NCBI GenBank assembly: GCA_963693085.1
Contig: OY856409.1
Coordinates: forward strand, 1,613,569,711 to 1,613,633,710
DNA length: 64,000 nt
Direction of reading: 5' to 3'
Origin: Alisma plantago-aquatica
Lineage: Eukaryota; Streptophyta; Magnoliopsida; Alismatales; Alismataceae
Every line of letters begins with the position of its first letter. Position 1 is the first letter of the stretch. The translations under genes and the position numbers were made by a program. Shown piece after piece: positions 57,922 to 64,000 of this stretch. The notes under the pieces are model-generated. The model was not told the origin of the DNA. It saw only the letters and a program-made list of their open reading frames with translations, and searched no databases.

Positions 57922-60900
57922 ATGCTTCATAGGAAAGACAAAATTTAGAGAGGTTTTATGTGATTCAGGGGTGAGTAAAAATTGGATGCCCCTATCTACC
58001 TTAAAGAAGCTCAGACTTAAAGAATCCAGGAAGAGCAGCATGAGAATCCATTTGGAAGACAACTCAGTAGTTGAGCCATATGGTATATGTGAGAATGTCT
58101 TGGTGAAAGTGGATAGGTTCGTCTTTCCTGTAGATTTTGTAGTGATGAAAATGCAGGATGACCATGGCAATGAGCTTCTACTTTTAACACTATTTCAAGT
58201 CACTACAGACATGATACTTGAGATGGACAAAGGACATCTAACTATGGGAATCCAAGATGACAGGTTCGAGATCAAGATGTCGGAGCACTCTTAAGCCATT
58301 GGAGATAAGGTACAATGCAACATGCTTCAGCATGTGGTTAGCAAGTTTTCTCTATTTCTAGGGAAGTTGTTCCTAGATATGCCCCATGTTATGACTAATG
58401 TGGAAAGAGGTACTCTAGCAGTGGACATCCTGGAAAATATAAAGGTGACCTCATTGACTCAAGCAATGTGCTACCCAGATGATGAGGGAGAAAAGTATGA
58501 CCCTGCTTCCATAGAAGAAGCCATAAGTGATTCTGTAATACATTCATCACCCAAGCTACCCTTAGAAGCATGTTTTATGTATAGAATGGAGGAGAGAATC
58601 TACAACAACCATCTAGAGGAGTATGTTTTGATGTTGAAGGCGGTACCTTGCTACTATGCAAGACGCTTTGAAGACCTTGGACCCCCCCACCATTGGTCAT
58701 GTCTCTATTGAGCCTGTCGTACTTGGAGTTGAAGCCATTACTGCCACACATGAAATATGTCTTCTAAGCTACAAAGGAAAAGCTCCCAGTGATCATATCA
58801 TCTTCTTTGAGTGATGAAGAGGAAGGAAAGTTACTCACTGTGCTAAAAAACCACCGAGCTGCATTTGGGTAGTCCATCACTGACATAACAAGGATCTCTC
58901 CAACATTGTGTCAACACAAGATTAGTCTTGAAGAAGGATCAAAGGCAAGTGTCCAACCTCAGAGGCATATCAATCCTATTATGACTGAGGTGGTGAAGAA
59001 AGAAGTTGTCAAGCTTCTATCGATAGGTATAATCTACACAATTTCTGATTCAATGTGGGTTAGTCCTACCCAGGTAGTTCGTAAGAAAGGGGGGATCATA
59101 GTCACTACTAATGTGACTAATGAATTAATTTCCATGAGGCTAGTGATGAGGTGGCGAGTGTGAATAGATTATCACCGGTAAAATGCAGCCACCCTTAGAG
59201 ATCATTTTCCTTTACCTTTTATTGATCAAATCTTGGAATGATTATTTGTCCGTTCACACTTTTGTTTTCTTGATGGGTATTATGGGTACAATAAAATCTC
59301 CATAGAGCCTAAGGATCAGGATAAATCCACTTTCACCTACCCTAATGACATGTTCTCATACTGACGGATGCCTTTTGGTCTTTGTAGTTGCCTTGCTACA
59401 TTTCAACGTTGTATGCTTGCCATTTTTTCTAACATGGTAGAGTGGTGCTTAGAGGTTTTTATGGATGATTTTTCTATATATGGGGAATCATTCAAAGTTT
59501 GGCTATGTAACCTTGATAGGGTGCTATAGAGATGTGAGGACACTGACCTAGTTCTAAACTAGGAGAAGTGTCACATGATGGTGAGTGAAGGGATTGTTCT
59601 TAGACACAAGGTGTCCAATAAAGGCATGGATGTAGATCCAGTAAAGATTGAAGTCATCTCCACACTACCTACACCGACATCAGTGAAAGGAGTAAGGAGA
59701 TTTTTAGAGCACACTGGATTTTACTACCGTTTATCAAGGATTTCTCAAAAATTGCCAAACCATTGTCTGAACTTTTAGAGAAAGACGTTGTGTTTTCCTT
59801 TGACGAGCATTGTTTAAAAGTTTTGAAATCCTAAAAGAAAAATTGATTTCCGCACCTATTGTGTAGGCTCCTAATTGGATCCTTCCTTTTGAGCTGATGT
59901 GTGATGCATCAGATTATGCAGTAGGAGTTGTGTTGGGTCAATGCAAAGACAAGACTACAACTATCATATATTATGCATCAAAGACTTTGAATGATGCACA
60001 GATGAATTACACTACTACTGAAAAAGAGTTGTTAGCAGTAGTGTTTGCATTTGAGAAATTCTTCCAATACCTAGTTGGGGCTAAAGTGATAGTTTGGACT
60101 AACCATGCTGCCATCAAATACTTGTTACAAAAGAAAGACGCCAAACCCAGATTCATTAGGTTGATTCTTTGTCTTCAAGAATTTGACATTGAGATTAGAT
60201 ACAAGGTAGGGTTAGAGAATGTTGTAGCTGATCATTTGTGTATGTTGGAAAGGGTGGACAAAAAATATGTAGCCATCCCCATTATTGAGGAATTCCCAGA
60301 TGAGAAATTATTTGCAATTAAAATAGAAGATCCTTGGTTTGTAGAAATTGTTAATTACCTAGCTTGTAAGGAATTTCCTGTAGATTGGGGATACCACGAA
60401 AAAAATAATTTTCCACTCATTGAGGTTTGATATTTGAGATGACCCAATTCTTCTTAAACAATGTAGGGATGGGCTTTTAATAAGATGTGTGTTCGAATGT
60501 GAGGTAGAAAGAATCTTGTCACACTGTCACTCTCTACCCACAGGTGGGCACCGTGCTAGCTCTAGGACTGTGGCCAAAGTCTTAGAGAGTGGTTTTTATT
60601 GGCCTACTTTGTTTAAAAATTCTCACAACTTTGTTCGTCATTGTGACACATGTCAACGTGCATGTAATATCTCAAAGCGACATGAAATGCCCTTAAATGT
60701 GTTTCAGTAGATTGAGGTTTTTGATCTTTGGGGATATTTTATGGGCCCATTTGTGTCATTTAATTCTAATATTTATATATTATTGGCAGTTGATTATGTG
60801 TCTAAGTGGGTGGAAGTAATTCCAACCTGCACCAATGATGCACAGATAGTGTGTGAGTTTGTGAAAGAATACATCTTCTGTAGGTTTGGTGTCCCCTACC

Positions 60901-61631
60901 TAATTATTAGTGATGGTGGATCACACTTCACTAATAGGCAGTTTGGAGCTTTACTAAGAAAATATGGGGTGAAGCACCGAGTGGGTATTCCATATCACCC
61001 ACAGACTCAAGGACATGTTGAGGTGTCCAATAGAGAAGTGAAGAAAATTTTGGAAAGGACGGTCTCAACCAATAGGACAAAATGGAGTTATGTGCTAAGT
61101 GATGCTCTTTGGGCTTATAGAACAGCCTACAAATCCCCAATAGGAACACCTTTTAGGCTGATCTATGGTCATGCATGCCATCTACCCGTAGAGCTTGAGC
61201 ATAAGGCTAAATGGGCTATAAAGAAGTTGAATTTCAACATAGATGAAGCGGGTAGAAAGAGGTTTTTGGAGCTAAATGAATTAGATGAGCATAGGATGGA
61301 TGCTTATGAAAGATCTAGGATATATAAGGAAAGGAATAAGAAAATTCATGATAGAAACATTCTAAATAGGGTGTTTCTCCCAGGTTAGAAAGTCCTCCTT
61401 TTCAATTCTAAGCTTAGGCTACATCTGGGTAAGCTACGGTCAAAGTGGAGTGGACCGTTTGTTATTGAAAAGGTCTTTCCCCATGGTGTTGTGAACATTG
61501 TAGATGGGAACATGTCATTCCTTGTTAATGGACAAATATTAAAGCACTATTTTGGAGGGGAGGTAGAGACACGAATAGAGGAGGTGCGTCTTTTCACCAT
61601 TCCATATATTCTTGCTCTAAGGACCGTCTAG
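57922..61631 (+). pseudogene. Athila protease-reverse transcriptase-RNase H-integrase, broken
   Basis: Resumes the protease after the insertion (about 57927-58294; DSG seen before GVSKNWMPL). Reverse transcriptase about 58880-59770 with the FMDD active site at 59458-59469 and stops near 59161, 59179, 59239, 59362, 59528 and 59563. RNase H 59897-60260 with CDASD, TEKELLAV and VADHL, but TNHAA where TDHAA is usual. Integrase zinc domain 60489-60680 (HCHSLPTGGH, CDTCQ), core 60700-61100 with SDGGSHF and the conserved E in GHVEVSNRE; the first Asp is missing (WGYFMGPF against the usual WGIDFMGPF, apparently a 3-bp loss). C-terminus to TAG 61629-61631, with one TAG at 61386. Not functional. Confidence 0.9.
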
Positions 61632-62446
61632 TCTAGGATGTTAAATAATGACACTTGTTCGAAGGCAACCCAATTTTTATTACATTATTTTTAGGTTCAA
61701 TTTCCATTTTTAGTTGTTATTCTACTTAAATTTATGTAAAAATGGTACCCTGACTTGTTTTTGGAGTGTGCAGGGCATAAAAGTTGGTACCACCGAGTTT
61801 ATCAGTCAGTAGTATCGAAATGAGGTCAGGGTTTTATCCACAACTGCAACACAAACTCGGTACCACTGAATCAACTCGTCGGTACCACTAAGTCTCTAAA
61901 GATCTTTTGAGCTCTAACTGGTAAGGTCTCGGTACTACTGACTTCTCATTCGGTACTACCAACTTTTAGATACGCCCAAGTTTGGTACACCTAGCCCACA
62001 ATTTCAAAAGCAATGAAAATTTCAACAACTCGATACTACTGACCCTGAAGCTGGTACTACTGACTTGACATGTCAGCAATCTGTGTGCTCATGATCCAAC
62101 AGCTAAGTCACACTTCATCGAGTGGTCGATTGTACCGATTTGTGACACCAATCAGTACTACCCACAAGAAGTCATTACCACCGACTCTAGGGCAATCCGC
62201 AACAACAACATCATCCAATCATAAGCTATCGATGCACTGATCATGCATTCATGCTAGCCAACTCAGTACCTCCGACTCAAAAGTTGGTAGTACTGAATCT
62301 GCCGCATTCATCTATCTAAGGAGGGGTGGTGGAGCCATTTTCTTCACACCCTCAACATCCACTCCTCCTACATTTCAGAGGAAGGCTACACTAGGCACTG
62401 ACGGTCTTCCTCGAGCATCTATTCTCTTAACCTCCTTCTTGCATCA
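61632..62446 (+). other. Athila spacer with repeated GGTACTACTGA motif
   Basis: Non-coding between integrase and the 3' ORF. From 61780 to 62300 it has at least a dozen copies of GGTACTACTGA or GGTACCACCGAG and complements, the same word that fills 47670-47970 in the 5' LTR. No other signal seen. Confidence 0.65.
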
Positions 62447-63952
62447 ATGCCATGACCCCTAGGAGAGGAGCCTGTACTTCATGCGGAGCAGGGAGAGTTG
62501 GTCCCCCGGCCAACGTGGATCAAACATTTGTCTTCAGAGATCAGGAAGCTCTATGAAGAGTTGCAGACAAGGCAGATCATTCCAACACAATATGGCGATC
62601 GTAGATTGATCGAAAGGGTGGGCTTCACTGACAACATGCAATGGGTATGTCAGAAGCAATTCATGAAGGGGGATAATCCTTTCTTCATTGACTAGCAGAC
62701 CTACCCAGATCTCATCCTGGAGTTCTTGGCATCGCTAGATGTCCTCGTCTCCTCCAAGCAGAAGATATGAGGTGAATGGAAGGAAGGCAAAGTCAACTTC
62801 CTCCTCTTCAACAACAACTATTCAATCACTCTCAAGGCCTTCAACAACATATTCAAATGGACTCATGTCCCAGAACGCTTGGCCCCGTCTGAATTTGACT
62901 ATGACTTGGCTTGGAAGCAGTTGACTGAGGTGTCAGGGGGATTTTGTATAAATTGGCATATCAATTCTGTCACAGATAATGAGCACCCTTTTGCTACTAT
63001 CCTTCATCGCCTCTGCACAATACTATTTTTTCTCATTCCGGTCAAGCTCAAGGGAAGGTTTAAAAGGCATATCTCTACTTTCTCTACATGATACTAGAAG
63101 GGGATACTGTCAACTTTGAATCCTTCATTCTGCTCTATATGATCTCTGTACAACACAATGTGACAAGAAAGGCATCGATTTTATTTGGGGGTCTCATCAC
63201 CCCCATTTATCTACATTTACACCTTGATTTGTCCACCCTTATGCCATTGGAGGATACAATGAATGTGGACCTCCTGCACTTCCGCAACGTGCACCTTCTT
63301 CAATTCCACTACAATGTGCTCTATGCGCATTGCACATGTCGAGGACTATTTCGGGAGCGGAGCCTCCCCGACCCTATCTTCAACTTGCACGGGGTGAACC
63401 ATCTTCAGTGGCCACTGAACGAGGGGGAAGAAGAAGATCCACCTAGGGTAGAATCTCATGATGATGATGAGGAGCAAGGCAATGATGAATCTGGTGATGC
63501 TGAGGAGGTAGAGCCCACCATCCCCATCACTAGGAGAGTGGTCCCTTGCAAATGGGCCCACACATATGTTGTCTCGACTTCCTCTACCCCATCTCATTCC
63601 CAGAAGGAGCAAGACTTCTACAACATGGTGGGTATGTATACCATGTTATAGGAGATCCAGACTAGACATCAACAGCTTCAGGCGACGTTGGACGGTGTAT
63701 AGGACATTCAAGGGAGGCTATGCCAAAACCAGTAGGCAATTTATGAGGATGAATGCCTTCTCTTGGCCAAACAAGAGAATGTTCACATGCACCTGCAGCG
63801 CATGGAGAAGTACCATCATCATTTCTTCGACAACTACTAGAACGATGGATACTTTGGGGAGCCCACAATTGCCACCAATGTCACCTATAGATCTCTCATT
63901 CCAGGGGATGTTCCCTCTACACGACCCCAACATGCCACCTCCACCATTATGA
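62447..63952 (+). pseudogene. Athila 3' ORF (ATHILA ORF-1-like), broken
   Basis: A reading unit after pol, with segments open at 62498-62695, 62879-63091 and 63088-63651 and stops at 62693, 62768, 63089, 63649, 63700, 63733, 63838 and 63949. N-terminal part YEELQTRQIIPTQYGDRRLIERVGF and the later LILEFLASLDV, VNFLLFNNNYSITLKAFNNIF follow the pattern of the ORF found beside pol in plant Athila elements. The C-terminal third is acidic (EGEEEDPPR; DDDEEQGNDESGDAEE) and then coiled-coil-like (LQATLDGV..., HMHLQRMEKYHHH). Function in the family is not established. No clear membrane anchor seen. The remaining bases to 64000 show nothing recognisable. Confidence 0.6.
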
Positions 63953-64000
63953 GCCTTGGTACCATTGTTCCACGTCTTGGGTGTGAGTATTGACTATGTA

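Larger units (their letters stand above)
47449..64000 (+). mobile_element. Athila-type Ty3/gypsy element, plus strand, interrupted and running off the window
   Basis: 5' LTR 47449-48997, degenerate primer site, gag, protease, reverse transcriptase, RNase H and integrase, and then a separate 3' ORF of the Athila kind. A 6.9-kb non-autonomous LTR element splits the protease region. The 3' LTR is not in the window, so its target duplication cannot be checked. It is inserted into the RNase H region of CV-III. Confidence 0.85.

Noticed and set aside
62447..63952. Envelope gene of an endogenous retrovirus
   Set aside because: No signal peptide or membrane anchor is visible, and the sequence fits the Athila ORF-1-like family, whose function is unknown.

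Overview
This window looks like a heterochromatic stretch of a flowering-plant nuclear genome made almost entirely of nested transposable elements. I found no intact host gene, no tRNA or free-standing rRNA gene, and no CRISPR array. The plant assignment rests on CACTA (En/Spm) DNA transposons, Ty3/gypsy chromoviruses with initiator-Met tRNA primer sites, an Athila-type element, a tRNA-Asp-primed non-autonomous LTR element and a Cassandra TRIM carrying a 5S rRNA-like segment. A monocot is possible, but I cannot name the species.

Layout. (1) 1-6944: CACTA element E1, minus strand; the window appears to begin 7 bp inside its 3' terminal repeat. It holds a TNPA/Ulp1-type gene (1010-4609) and a deletion-derived TNP2-type gene (4876-6267). 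(2) About 6945-8618: the 5' end of a plus-strand CACTA element (E3), split by a Cassandra TRIM (7040-7873, TSD ATCTA). (3) 8619-31400: a minus-strand chromovirus (CV-I) with LTRs of about 3.95 kb. Its 5' LTR contains a complete CACTA element, E2 (19893-29932, TSD GTT), inserted inside a 26-bp minisatellite. (4) 31401-34174: degraded LTR-like sequence. (5) 34180-45229: a second chromovirus (CV-II, TSD GGTTT), whose right LTR has lost 3.3 kb and gained a copia-type LTR. (6) 45235-47448: part of a third chromovirus (CV-III), cut by (7) an Athila-type element from 47449 to beyond the window end. The Athila protease region is split by (8) a 6.9-kb non-autonomous LTR element (51007-57921, TSD ATGCT).

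How the parts relate. E1 and E2 are relatives with the same gene order: a TNP2-like transposase followed by a multi-exon TNPA-like gene whose C-terminal part is a Ulp1 (C48) SUMO-protease-like domain. E1 has lost the TNP2 catalytic core in frame. E2 keeps the core but has stops and a deletion in the downstream DUF4216 region. All the retroelement coding regions are broken. In CV-I and in E1/E2 most premature stops can be explained by single C-to-T or G-to-A changes, as expected for long-methylated plant DNA.

Insertion order from nesting: CV-III before CV-II and before Athila; Athila before the non-autonomous element; CV-I before E2; E3 before Cassandra. Four target-site duplications (ATCTA, GTT, GGTTT, ATGCT) were read directly from the sequence and fix the element boundaries.
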